The translations under genes and the position numbers were made by a program. From Dulcicalothrix desertica PCC 7102 (lineage in GTDB: Bacteria > Cyanobacteriota > Cyanobacteriia > Cyanobacteriales > Nostocaceae), in NCBI RefSeq assembly GCF_003991905.1, contig NZ_RSCL01000013.1, positions 1 to 40,225 of the forward strand: DNA of 40,225 nucleotides, read 5' to 3'. Shown piece by piece: positions 15,825 to 24,565 of this stretch. Below the pieces are notes generated by a model. It saw only the letters and a list, made by a program, of their open reading frames with translations. It searched no databases and had not been told where the DNA came from. Within the stretch, counting starts at the first letter, position 1; the number at the start of each line of letters is the position of its first letter.

Positions 15825-17666
15825 ATGGGCCATAACAACACCACATCTGCAATTGCCTCTAAAACCCAGGCAAGTACGAGATATGTATCAGGTGATGGCG
15901 GTTCAATAGAACCAAGAACTAGTAATTTAAAACAAACTCTTGCAGTACAACCGCTTAACGTTGCGGAAGCAGTTGTGCAAATGTTAGAGAATTTAGGAAT
16001 CGAAAGCGCGCACGGTGTTGCTGGTGGAGCAATGGCGACATTATGGGGAGCGCTATCGAACAGCAAGGTGCAAGTTCTTAACTACCGCCATGAAACTGGC
16101 GCCGCATTTGCTGCCGCCGAAGCGTACTTTGCATCAGACTGTCCAACTGTGACTTTTACCACGGCAGGACCTGGTATTACAAATGCCCTAACTGGATTAT
16201 TCGCAGCGCGCGGTGAAGGAGCAAAAGTTATTTTACTCTCAGCTTGTACTTCTGCTCCACAACGTGGACGTTGGGCAATACAAGAAACGAGTAGTCATAC
16301 TTTACCTACCGACGGCATTTTTACGTCTGGTACACTATTTAATTACGCAATTACAATTGAGTCACCCGCTCAACTACCACAAATTTTCCGCCGACTAGCA
16401 TTAGGTTTAGCACAACCAGGCGGTTTTGTAGCGCATTTAAGTATTCCCACAGCAGTTCAAAATACCCCCGTTGATAGCGTCGTCATTCCTCAAATGACAA
16501 CGAACTGTTCTTCAATGGCAGTGAGTGAAAATGTAATCACGCAAACAATCCAGATGCTTAGTGAAGGACCCTTTGCTATTTGGTTAGGGTTTGGCGCCCG
16601 TCATGCAAGTAAAGAAATTCTTGAACTAGCCGAACGTACTGGCGCCGCTGTAATGTGTTCACCACGTGGAAAAGGTATTTTCCCGGAAAACCACTCGCAG
16701 TTTATTGGTGTAACAGGTTTAGGTGGACATGGTTCAGTCATGAGCCACATGCAAGAGCAAACTCCTTTACATACCTTAGTATTAGGAACTCGTTTGGGTG
16801 AGCCAACATCGTTCTGGAATCCAACAATGATTCCTCCCGGCGGTTTTATTCACGTAGATAGTGACGCGGAAGTACCTGGAGTTGCTTTTCCAAATGCTCC
16901 AACTTTTCCGGTTCAATGTGACATCAAAACTTTTGTGCAAGCACTTCTCGACCGCTTGCCAATAGACTTTCCTTCAACATCGACGTTAACACTTCCCAAT
17001 CCTGAGAAAGACGAAATCAAAGAAGCCACAGTACCACTTGTACGACCTGAAGTGTTGATGGAAGCAATTCAAAAAGTAATTGTCGAAGGTAGTGATGCCA
17101 TTGTGATGGCGGAGTCAGGAAATTCTTTCACTTGGTCAACACATTGTCTGAGATTTCCAGAGGCAAACCGTTACCGCGTTAGTACTGGTGTTGGTTCAAT
17201 GGGTCATGTTGCGACTGGAGTCGTAGGCGCCGCATTTGCACGTAAAGGTAAAGCAGTTGCAATAGTTGGCGACGGTTCGATGTTGATGAATAACGAAATC
17301 AACACTGCCGTTAAATATGGAATTCCTGCTGTGTGGATTGTACTCAACGATGCCCGCTACAACATGTGTTATCAAGGTATGCAAATGTTGGGGATGACAG
17401 GCGCCGATGCGACAATGCCCGAAACTGACTTTGTAATGGTTGCTCGTGGGATGGGCGCCGAAGGTGTTCGTGTTGAGAACGAATCAGATTTAGAAAGCGC
17501 GCTTGTTATGGCGATGAAATCATCTGAACCCTTCGTGATTGATGTGATGATAGACCCAAATAGAAAGGCGCCTTCAAAAGGACGTAACCAAGGTTTAGCA
17601 GCGCTAGGAGTCAAATCAACTCCAACCAAATCTACAACAGAACAAATTTCATTCCCCAATATTTAA
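15825..17666 (+). CDS. scyA: ScyA, thiamine-diphosphate-dependent scytonemin synthase
   Basis: The 613-residue protein is an acetolactate-synthase-like ThDP enzyme. The N-terminal Pyr domain holds the catalytic Glu90 in NYRHETGAAFAAAEA. A central domain follows, and then a PP domain with the ThDP/Mg motif GDGSMLMNN (482-490). In scytonemin synthesis ScyA couples indole-3-pyruvate with p-hydroxyphenylpyruvate to a beta-keto acid. About 45 N-terminal residues precede the conserved core. The ATG at 15825 has AGGA ten bases upstream. It is the first gene of a long plus-strand run, with scyB 66 bases downstream. Acetolactate synthase proper is the alternative, but the scyB-scyF context decides against it. 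Confidence 0.96.
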   Translation: MGHNNTTSAIASKTQASTRYVSGDGGSIEPRTSNLKQTLAVQPLNVAEAVVQMLENLGIESAHGVAGGAMATLWGALSNSKVQVLNYRHETGAAFAAAEAYFASDCPTVTFTTAGPGITNALTGLFAARGEGAKVILLSACTSAPQRGRWAIQETSSHTLPTDGIFTSGTLFNYAITIESPAQLPQIFRRLALGLAQPGGFVAHLSIPTAVQNTPVDSVVIPQMTTNCSSMAVSENVITQTIQMLSEGPFAIWLGFGARHASKEILELAERTGAAVMCSPRGKGIFPENHSQFIGVTGLGGHGSVMSHMQEQTPLHTLVLGTRLGEPTSFWNPTMIPPGGFIHVDSDAEVPGVAFPNAPTFPVQCDIKTFVQALLDRLPIDFPSTSTLTLPNPEKDEIKEATVPLVRPEVLMEAIQKVIVEGSDAIVMAESGNSFTWSTHCLRFPEANRYRVSTGVGSMGHVATGVVGAAFARKGKAVAIVGDGSMLMNNEINTAVKYGIPAVWIVLNDARYNMCYQGMQMLGMTGADATMPETDFVMVARGMGAEGVRVENESDLESALVMAMKSSEPFVIDVMIDPNRKAPSKGRNQGLAALGVKSTPTKSTTEQISFPNI

Positions 17667-17675
17667 CAGAAATCG

Positions 17676-17692
17676 TAGAAACCCGGTTTCTT
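17676..17692. repeat. AGAAACCCGGTTTCT palindrome between scyA and scyB
   Basis: TAGAAACCCGGTTTCTT, identical to the second copy of the 52-base array upstream of scyA. It forms a 7-base stem in the 66-base spacer and might affect mRNA processing. Confidence 0.7.
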
Positions 17693-17732
17693 TGTAGTTC
17701 ATTGAGTGAGAAGCAACTAGCAATCGTAAAAA

Positions 17733-18797
17733 ATGGTTAATTTATTTGAAAACGTTAGCGAAATGGGTCATGAGCAAGTACTTTTCTGTCATGGTAAAGA
17801 CCCAGATATCAAAGCAATAATCGCTATCCATGACACAACTTTAGGCCCAGCAATGGGAGCAACACGTTTGTATCCATATCCAAACGAAGAAGCTGCACTT
17901 AATGATGCATTGCGTCTAAGTCGCGGCATGACGTACAAAGCTGCATGTGCTAATATTCCTGCAGGTGGTGGTAAAGCTGTAATTATTGCTAAACCCGAAC
18001 AAAAAACCGATGAATTGCTTCGTGCTTACGGGCAATTTATACAAAAATTAAATGGACGTTTTATCACTGGACAAGATATAAATCTCACCCCAGCAGATGT
18101 ACGTACAATTAGTCAAGAAACAAGATTTGTTGTTGGAGTAGAGGAAAAATCGGGTGGTCCGGCTCCTGTAACTGCTTGGGGAGTATTTTTAGGTATTAAA
18201 GCTGCCGCACAGTTTCAATTAAAAACTGTAGATTTACAAGGAATTAAGGTTGCTGTGCAAGGTTTAGGAAATGTTGGCAAGAATGTTTGTCAGCATTTAT
18301 ATGAAAACGGCGCCAAATTATATGTTACTGATATAAGTCCCGAAAAAGCTGAAGAAGTCAGAAACTTGTATGGTGCAACTGTAGTAGAACCAGACGAGAT
18401 TTTTTCACAAGATGTAGATATTTTCTCACCTTGTGCAATGGGTGGTATCTTGAATAGTCAAACAATACCACAATTGCGCGCTTCTATAATAGCAGGCGCC
18501 GCAAATAATCAGCTTGGGCAAGAAAAACTTCATGGTCAAATGTTAACCGATAAAGGTATTACATATTGTCCTGATTATGTAATTAATGCGGGTGGACTTA
18601 TCAACGTCTATAACGAAATGATAGGTTATAACGAAGAGAAAGCTTTTCAGCAAGTAAATAATATTTACGATACTTTACTAGAAATATTCACTCGTGCCCA
18701 CGAGAGAGGTATCACAACTAATGATGCTTCTAAGCTCATAGCTGAAGACAGAATTATGAAGGCAAGAAAGAGTAGTTATCAACCTATTGCTGCATAG
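17733..18797 (+). CDS. scyB: ScyB, tryptophan dehydrogenase of the leucine dehydrogenase family
   Basis: The 354-residue protein follows the Glu/Leu/Phe/Val dehydrogenase fold. It has Lys69 in MTYKAA, catalytic Lys81 in PAGGGKAVI, and the NAD-binding loop GLGNVG (177-182). ScyB oxidatively deaminates tryptophan to indole-3-pyruvate, one of the two substrates of ScyA. The ATG at 17733 gives the normal N-terminus, although no strong ribosome-binding site precedes it. scyC follows after nine bases, so the two are surely cotranscribed. Confidence 0.96.
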   Translation: MVNLFENVSEMGHEQVLFCHGKDPDIKAIIAIHDTTLGPAMGATRLYPYPNEEAALNDALRLSRGMTYKAACANIPAGGGKAVIIAKPEQKTDELLRAYGQFIQKLNGRFITGQDINLTPADVRTISQETRFVVGVEEKSGGPAPVTAWGVFLGIKAAAQFQLKTVDLQGIKVAVQGLGNVGKNVCQHLYENGAKLYVTDISPEKAEEVRNLYGATVVEPDEIFSQDVDIFSPCAMGGILNSQTIPQLRASIIAGAANNQLGQEKLHGQMLTDKGITYCPDYVINAGGLINVYNEMIGYNEEKAFQQVNNIYDTLLEIFTRAHERGITTNDASKLIAEDRIMKARKSSYQPIAA

Positions 18798-18806
18798 GGG
18801 AAAAAC

Positions 18807-19778
18807 ATGGAAAAAAACACATTTGCGACATCAGCTTATATTGCGACCTCACCCGATACAGCATTCGACTATCTTTGTAGTCTTAAAAATTTGGATGAGT
18901 GGACGCTATATAGCCGAATGACAGAACAAGTTGATGAAAATACCTGGATGGGAACAGCTTCTGGGTATCACAAACCCTTGTACTATCATGTGAAGAAACT
19001 AGAGCATCCTTTTTTCTACGGTATTGAATGGCACTGTGGACTTGAATATCAAAAATATTATCAAGTTTACCCTGTTCTTCTTTTTCCTAGTGATTACATC
19101 GAACCGGGAACCGATGAAAAAGGTGTTTACTTTCATTGGTTGAGTTTTGTTGACCCAAAACGACAAACTCAAATGATTATGCAAGGTATTCATACTGTAC
19201 ATACCTCTGAATGTCGCTCGCTCAAAGGTCATTTAGAACGTAAAACTGGTTTAAGCGGCGCCGCCAAAGGTAAGTACTATATAGATACTGACACCATTTA
19301 TGTTGATGCTCCTATTGAAGTTGGGGTTGAATATTTATCTGACCTCAATAATATGAATGACTGGGCACACTTGCTAAGACCAGATGGGGAAGTTTCTACT
19401 TTTGAAGGTAATTATCTTGATGAGTACGACCAGAAAGTAAAAGCTACCTTGCGAGTTCAACCTACTAGCAAATGGTATTTGGTCGAGCATGAATTCTTTT
19501 ATCCAGAGCAAAACTTTTATCAGCGCTGTCCTAGCATGTTGATACCAGCATCTTATGCTTTTGGTGACCCAGAGGCACCTGGTTTTATTCTACACCGTAT
19601 CGCATTTTGGAAACACGGCGAACAATTACCTCACGGTAAACTTCAAATTGAAGACTTTGGCGCCGAAAGTATGAATATTAAGCGTTTAACTGAAGCTAAA
19701 GCTGGTAATTTAGATGCGTTTAACCGTGGTCAAAGTTATATTCCAGTTGCAAAGCGAGAGTTAGCAACAGTTGGGTAG
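18807..19778 (+). CDS. scyC: ScyC, scytonemin monomer cyclase
   Basis: The 323-residue protein has no catalytic motif I recognise from general families, but its place directly after scyB and its length fit ScyC. That enzyme cyclises and decarboxylates the ScyA product to the tricyclic scytonemin monomer. It seems to consist of two similar halves of SRPBCC/START type: AYIATSPDTAFDYLCSLKNLDEWTLY near residue 10 and IYVDAPIEVGVEYLSDLNNMNDWAHL near 165. This suggests an internal duplication. It is cytoplasmic, with no signal peptide. AGGGG lies seven bases before the ATG. Confidence 0.93.
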   Translation: MEKNTFATSAYIATSPDTAFDYLCSLKNLDEWTLYSRMTEQVDENTWMGTASGYHKPLYYHVKKLEHPFFYGIEWHCGLEYQKYYQVYPVLLFPSDYIEPGTDEKGVYFHWLSFVDPKRQTQMIMQGIHTVHTSECRSLKGHLERKTGLSGAAKGKYYIDTDTIYVDAPIEVGVEYLSDLNNMNDWAHLLRPDGEVSTFEGNYLDEYDQKVKATLRVQPTSKWYLVEHEFFYPEQNFYQRCPSMLIPASYAFGDPEAPGFILHRIAFWKHGEQLPHGKLQIEDFGAESMNIKRLTEAKAGNLDAFNRGQSYIPVAKRELATVG

Positions 19779-19883
19779 GGTGGCATCAGCCACCTTACTG
19801 ATAAATACACTCTTGTTACAGAGCTATACGCTTTGTAACTTTTATCTGTAAGGTGCTTTATTCCTTAAAAGTAATATTTACAT
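19779..19883 (+). other. Structured spacer between scyC and scyD
   Basis: Directly at the scyC stop GGTGGC-ATCA-GCCACC forms a 6-base stem with a tetraloop. Further on, GTTACA pairs with TGTAAC around a 13-base loop. No T run follows, so these may be mRNA processing or stability elements that separate the cytoplasmic enzymes (scyABC) from the later genes. Confidence 0.4.
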
Positions 19884-21017
19884 ATGATTCAAGAACTTAC
19901 AAAAACACAGTTTACAGTACTTGCTGATAATCTTGACAATCCGAAGGGTCTTTGTTTTAGTCCCGATGGTAATCTTTATGTAACAGAAGCAGGAATAGGA
20001 GGTAATGGAATTTCCATACCCGCAGCAAGTGGTCAAGGTAATTTACATTATGGTACAACAGGCGCCGTTACAAAAATTGAAATTGGTAGCCAAAATAGTA
20101 AACCTCAACGTGTAATTACGGGACTACCTTCTGTTGCATTTGCAGATGGAACTGGAGCAGCGGGCCCTCACAGTATTAAATTTGATTCTAATGGTTTAGC
20201 TTATGTTTTACTTGGCTATGCTGCGAATCCGGAGTTCCGCCATGTATTAGGTAATACCGAGCTGGGCAAAATTGTCAAAGTTGATTTTAATACAAATTCT
20301 TGGAGTTCCATTGCTGACATTGCTGACTACGAACTCCTAAACAACCCAGATGGAAATGATATAGTTAGCAATCCTTTAGCTTTTATTATTGATGAAGAAG
20401 AAACTTTACAGAATCTTCTTATTGCGGATGCGGGTGGTAATGATATACTCAGTGTAAGCACTGAAGGAAGTGATCTTAAGGCAAAAGCCGTACTTCCGCA
20501 ACAAGTATTAACTAATCCAATCTTTCCAGGTTCTGGCGCCCTAAATTTTGACAAGGGACACACACCACCTCCCGGTGCTTATAGTGATGCGCGACCATCG
20601 CAAATAAAAATAGCACCAGTCCCTACAAGTATTGTCAAAGGCCTTGATAAAGCTTATTACATCAGCACATTCACTGGTTTTCCTTTTCCTGAAGGTGAAG
20701 CAAAAATCTATCGTATTGATGCTGACGGACAAATAACAGTCTTTGCGGATGGCTTTACACAACTGATTGATTTAGCTTTTGATGCCGAAGGTAATTTATA
20801 CGCTTTACAGCATATGAATCAATCAGGCTGGAAAGGAAAAATTGAAGGCTCACTAATAAAAATAGCACCCGATGGTACTCGCACAACTCTTTTAAGTGGT
20901 GAAGGGTTAGAGGCGCCTGCTGGTTTGGTGATTGGTTCTGATAATGCCTTTTATTTAATAAATCGAGGTGGGCGTCCAGGTGTTGGGCAAGTCATCCGCA
21001 TTGAAATAAAGCACTGA
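19884..21017 (+). CDS. scyD: ScyD, beta-propeller protein without visible signal peptide
   Basis: The 377-residue protein is built of NHL/SMP-30-like propeller blades (LDNPKGLCFSPDGNLYVTEAG, GPHSIKFDSNGLAYVLLG, LIDLAFDAEGNLYALQH). It belongs to the ScyD/ScyE family and is a clear paralogue of the next gene over its whole length. The only start, ATG 19884, leads straight into the propeller, so there is no N-terminal signal, and no PEP-CTERM tail is present. It therefore looks cytoplasmic, unlike ScyE. Reports on the N. punctiforme cluster indicate that scyD is not essential for scytonemin production, to my knowledge. Its role is unknown. Confidence 0.88.
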   Translation: MIQELTKTQFTVLADNLDNPKGLCFSPDGNLYVTEAGIGGNGISIPAASGQGNLHYGTTGAVTKIEIGSQNSKPQRVITGLPSVAFADGTGAAGPHSIKFDSNGLAYVLLGYAANPEFRHVLGNTELGKIVKVDFNTNSWSSIADIADYELLNNPDGNDIVSNPLAFIIDEEETLQNLLIADAGGNDILSVSTEGSDLKAKAVLPQQVLTNPIFPGSGALNFDKGHTPPPGAYSDARPSQIKIAPVPTSIVKGLDKAYYISTFTGFPFPEGEAKIYRIDADGQITVFADGFTQLIDLAFDAEGNLYALQHMNQSGWKGKIEGSLIKIAPDGTRTTLLSGEGLEAPAGLVIGSDNAFYLINRGGRPGVGQVIRIEIKH

Positions 21018-21061
21018 AGTGCTTAGTACGGTACGAGTATCCAATATTTAATTTACAAAAC

Positions 21062-22447
21062 ATGAAACTCAAGCATTTTACTCTTACATTTCTTACTCTT
21101 TGTGTGGCTGGATTAGCCGTACCAAAAACAGCACAAGCAGCATCACTTTCGGTATTAGCTAGCGGTTTAGATAATCCACGTGGTACTGCATATGGTCCAG
21201 ATGGCAGTCTGTATATAACCGAAACTGGTCGTGGTGGTGACGGAGCAGACGGTAGATGTATTCCATCTCCTAGCGCGCAATATATTCCTTTATGTGCTGG
21301 TAACACTGGTAGCTTAATCAGAATTACACCCGATGGTCAGAGACAGACAGTAATCGACAATCTTCCATCTTTGGCATTAACACCTTCTGGAGAACAAGGT
21401 GCTGGACCTGCGGACATCAAATTTGATGCTAAAGGCAACGCTTATCTTTTAATGGGTGTAGCGGGTAACCCAACAAGCCGTGATACTGTGTTAGGAACAC
21501 CTGAACTAGGAAAACTATTCAAAGTAGACTTAAACACCAAGTCCCTAACAAGTCTTGCTGACCTTGCGTTGTATGAAACCCAAAATAATACCGATGGCAC
21601 TGACTTAATTAGCAATCCATATTCTTTTGAAATTATGGGTGATATTGCTTATGTAATTGATGGTGGTGCAAACACGATTTCAAAAGTAGGACTTGATGGT
21701 AGCGGTATTAAACAAGTAGTTGCGTTCCCTGTTCTACAAACAGACCCAAGTAAACTCGAATTTCCATCAATGCCACCAGCTGGAGAAATACCTGGAGGAG
21801 AAAATATTCCAGGGGGTGGATTACCTGCACCTGGAACTGGAGTGACAGCAGTACAAGATTTCCCAATCACATTCCAATCAGTACCTACTGCCATTACAAC
21901 TGCTCCTGATGGAACATTAACAGTAGCAGAATATAGTTATTTCCCTTACCCAGAAAACGAAGCACGTATCTTTAGCGTTGACCCTAATACTCTAGAAATT
22001 AAACAAATCGCTGATGGTTTTACACAGTTAACTGGTGTGTCATACGATGCAGAGGGTAATTTATATGCTCTGCAACACATCAATACTTCTGAGTGGAAAG
22101 AAATTCTGCAAGGTGGTGTCGTTGTTGGTGATATCAGTGGTTCTCTAATCAAAATTGGCAAAGACGGTACACGCGAAACTATTTGGACTGGAAATGGACT
22201 TGAGGCAGCTTCTGGTATCACCCTTGCTCCCGATGGTAGTTTCATCATTGCCAACCGCGCACGACTAGCAGATACCGGGGAAATTATCAGAATTGATCCT
22301 AAAGCTCCTGGTGACAATAAGAAAGTTCCTGAACCTGCTTCTGTTCTAGGGTTAATTGCATTTAGCGCACTAGCAACCAAATTTCGCAAACGCAAACAGC
22401 AAGAAGAATTAGGCGAAGAGTTGCTAGCAAAAGTAGAGACGCTTTAA
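21062..22447 (+). CDS. scyE: ScyE, exported ScyD/ScyE-family beta-propeller with PEP-CTERM anchor
   Basis: The 461-residue protein starts with a signal peptide (MKLKHFTLTFLTLCVAGLA, cut near AQA-AS). The propeller blades align with ScyD, with an added Pro/Gly-rich loop (about 240-262). It ends in a PEP-CTERM segment: VPEPASVLGLIAFSALATKF and a basic RKRK cluster. PEP-CTERM proteins are processed by exosortase and surface- or matrix-associated. ScyE is required for the late steps from monomer to scytonemin in N. punctiforme. Unusually, about 15 residues follow the basic cluster (QQEELGEELLAKVETL), a tail shared with ScyF. It lies 44 bases after scyD. Confidence 0.93.
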   Translation: MKLKHFTLTFLTLCVAGLAVPKTAQAASLSVLASGLDNPRGTAYGPDGSLYITETGRGGDGADGRCIPSPSAQYIPLCAGNTGSLIRITPDGQRQTVIDNLPSLALTPSGEQGAGPADIKFDAKGNAYLLMGVAGNPTSRDTVLGTPELGKLFKVDLNTKSLTSLADLALYETQNNTDGTDLISNPYSFEIMGDIAYVIDGGANTISKVGLDGSGIKQVVAFPVLQTDPSKLEFPSMPPAGEIPGGENIPGGGLPAPGTGVTAVQDFPITFQSVPTAITTAPDGTLTVAEYSYFPYPENEARIFSVDPNTLEIKQIADGFTQLTGVSYDAEGNLYALQHINTSEWKEILQGGVVVGDISGSLIKIGKDGTRETIWTGNGLEAASGITLAPDGSFIIANRARLADTGEIIRIDPKAPGDNKKVPEPASVLGLIAFSALATKFRKRKQQEELGEELLAKVETL

Positions 22448-22479
22448 TTTTTTACTCCTCACACTGTTCGCATGAAAAA

Positions 22480-22501
22480 GTTCCCAGACTAGATCGGGAA
22501 C
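22480..22501 (+). other. Hairpin between scyE and scyF
   Basis: GTTCCC and GGGAAC form a 6-base stem with a 10-base loop in the 95-base spacer. There is no T run, so it is probably not a full terminator. Confidence 0.35.
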
Positions 22502-22542
22502 CAAGTTAACCAAAGAAAGAGTATACCTTACAAAACCGAGTA

Positions 22543-23763
22543 TTGACTATGGGATTAGTAAAAAATCTGTCTCTTACAATTGCCAGTACTGGATGCATGT
22601 TCCTAGCAGCAACCAGCCAAGCGTCCGCTGTTTCATTAAGCTTCAACAGTCAAATTGGTTCACCCGGCTTTGGACCACCAGTTGGCGCCCCTGGTGAACT
22701 ATTTGTTCCTCAAGGTATCGCGGTACAAGACTCAACCAATCAGATTTTTGTAGCCAACGGTCGAGGTGTAAACCAAGACGGTAGCTTTAACCCAGCCCTA
22801 GGTAATCGTATCGAAGTATATGATCCTCAAGGCAACCATTTGAGAGCAATCAGTTTTGGTAGCCAACAAAAAGGTCCAGGTTTAGATCAAACAGCTGACC
22901 TTAAATTTCATCCAGTAACTGGCGAACTGCACATGGGTGACGTTTATAACAGCGAAATCGATGTATACAACCCCAACACAGGTGAGTATGTAAGGTCTTA
23001 CGGCTCATTTAGTGGTCCAGTAGCAGACAGACTCTTTTTTGGACCTGGAGGTATGCAATTCGATAAGAATAATAATTTGTACGTCACCGATTTTAGCGGA
23101 GACGTAATCAAAAAATATGACGGCACCACTGGCGAACTAATCAGAACTTTTGGCAGTAATGGTACTGAACTCGGACAGTTTCAAGGACCTGCGGGCTTAA
23201 ATATATCCCAAAATACTGGCAATATTTATGTAACCGACCAGTACAATAACCGAGTTCAGGTATTCAATCCAGAAGGTACACCTCTATTTGCTTTTGGTAC
23301 TAAAGGTTCTGAACCAGGACAGTTAAGTGAGGCAATTGGTATTGAATTAGACGAGTTCGACAATATTTACGTCGCTGATTCAGTTAATAGCCGTGTTCAA
23401 GTGTTTGATAAAGATGGAAATTTCTTAACTGCGTATGGCGAACCCGCTCGCAACGCTGATGGTCAAGTTGTACCACCTCCTGCGTTCGGAGGCCCTCCAT
23501 TTGGTAACCCCCCCGACCTTACACCTGGTGTGTTTAACTGGACTGGTGGCGCCCACTATGACAGAGGAAAGCTTTACGTTGGTGACTTCTTCCAAGGTCG
23601 CGTTCAAGTATTGAATGTTGACAAAGGTAGCACAAAAGTACCGGAGCCAGGTGCATTAGTTGGCTTTGGGTTGCTTGGACTTGCTGCTACTAAGTCAATA
23701 ATCAAGCGTCGGCGCCAGCGTAAGTTGGGTGAAGATTTACTTGCAAAAGTGGAATTAGTCTAA
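22543..23763 (+). CDS. scyF: ScyF, exported NHL-repeat protein with PEP-CTERM anchor
   Basis: The 406-residue protein follows an in-frame ATG pair. It has a signal peptide (LTIASTGCMFLAATSQASA), then about five NHL repeats (GPGGMQFDKNNNLYVTDFSG, GPAGLNISQNTGNIYVTDQY, EAIGIELDEFDNIYVADSVN with Arg-Val-Gln-Val-Phe turns). It ends in a PEP-CTERM sequence (KVPEPGALVGFGLLGLAA, then KRRRQRK). NHL propellers bind partners or catalyse cyclic-substrate chemistry. ScyF is the sixth gene of the scytonemin set and presumably acts outside the cytoplasm; its reaction is not settled. The extra tail LGEDLLAKVELV mirrors that of ScyE. Confidence 0.92.
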   Translation: MTMGLVKNLSLTIASTGCMFLAATSQASAVSLSFNSQIGSPGFGPPVGAPGELFVPQGIAVQDSTNQIFVANGRGVNQDGSFNPALGNRIEVYDPQGNHLRAISFGSQQKGPGLDQTADLKFHPVTGELHMGDVYNSEIDVYNPNTGEYVRSYGSFSGPVADRLFFGPGGMQFDKNNNLYVTDFSGDVIKKYDGTTGELIRTFGSNGTELGQFQGPAGLNISQNTGNIYVTDQYNNRVQVFNPEGTPLFAFGTKGSEPGQLSEAIGIELDEFDNIYVADSVNSRVQVFDKDGNFLTAYGEPARNADGQVVPPPAFGGPPFGNPPDLTPGVFNWTGGAHYDRGKLYVGDFFQGRVQVLNVDKGSTKVPEPGALVGFGLLGLAATKSIIKRRRQRKLGEDLLAKVELV

Positions 23764-23810
23764 TTGATCCCCCCCAACCCCCCGCTCTAAAAGGGAGGTT
23801 GGGGGATCAA
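23764..23810 (+). terminator. Strong hairpin after scyF (terminator or REP)
   Basis: TTGATCCCCC and GGGGGATCAA with the inner CAACC/GGTTG form a long, GC-rich hairpin three bases after the scyF stop. No T run follows. The core resembles the C/G-run repeat at 2253-2371, so it is probably a mobile-type repeat that may partly uncouple scyA-F from eboA. Confidence 0.6.
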
Positions 23811-23852
23811 ATCCTAAATATAAATCATGTTCTTAATCGCAAGTTAATAATT

Positions 23853-24560
23853 ATGTTAGCTACAATTGATTCAAACATAAATAACATTGTTGTCGCTAAC
23901 CTTTTACAAACTTGGTTAGCCGCGCGAGTTAGCACAGAAGCAATTAATTGGCTTGAGGCAAAATCTAATGCAATTAAATCAGGCGCCGAAGTAAGTATAT
24001 TCTATGCTGCATTTAGCGCAGTGCCACGTTATACAGGTAAGCAAGATTTAAATTTAACAAGTGAAGAATTAGAAGCGGCTTCAAATGTACACAAGGGTTG
24101 GTTTCCAAGCAATTGGAGTATAGACCAAGCGGCACGGACAATACTAGTATTATCTTTACCATACAGCAATCAAAAGCAATATTTACATATATTAGAGCAA
24201 TTATTTAATGCTGCTGATGTTGGTGAACTTGTTGCTTTATACCAAGCTTTACCACTGTTACCTTATCCTGGACGACTACAAAAGCGTGCGGCAGAAGGTG
24301 TTCGTAGTAATATGACTGCTGTATTTAATGCTGTGGCTTTGAATAATCCTTATCCAAGTGAGTATTTCGATAATCAAGCTTGGAATCAAATGGTGTTGAA
24401 AGCTCTATTTGTAGGTAGTCCTTTATCTCAAATTCAGGGTTTAGAACGACGTGCAAATTCTCAACTTGCACAAATGTTAAATGATTATGCTAGCGAGCGT
24501 CAAGCTGCAAAACGTACTGTGGCGCCAGAACTTTGGCAATTAGTAGAAAAATGTAAGTAA
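23853..24560 (+). CDS. eboA: EboA, component of the ebo export cluster
   Basis: The 235-residue, mostly helical protein has no domain whose chemistry I recognise (YTGKQDLNLTSEELEAA, GWFPSNWSIDQAARTILVLSLP, LLPYPGRLQKRAAEGVRSNM). Its identity rests on position before the TatD-like and UbiA-like genes, the eboA-eboB-eboC order. In N. punctiforme ebo mutants accumulate the scytonemin monomer in the cytoplasm, so these genes are needed for its transfer to the periplasm. The ATG at 23853 is chosen; an in-frame TTG at 23799 would begin inside the preceding hairpin. eboB follows after five bases. Confidence 0.85.
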   Translation: MLATIDSNINNIVVANLLQTWLAARVSTEAINWLEAKSNAIKSGAEVSIFYAAFSAVPRYTGKQDLNLTSEELEAASNVHKGWFPSNWSIDQAARTILVLSLPYSNQKQYLHILEQLFNAADVGELVALYQALPLLPYPGRLQKRAAEGVRSNMTAVFNAVALNNPYPSEYFDNQAWNQMVLKALFVGSPLSQIQGLERRANSQLAQMLNDYASERQAAKRTVAPELWQLVEKCK

Positions 24561-24565
24561 GATTT

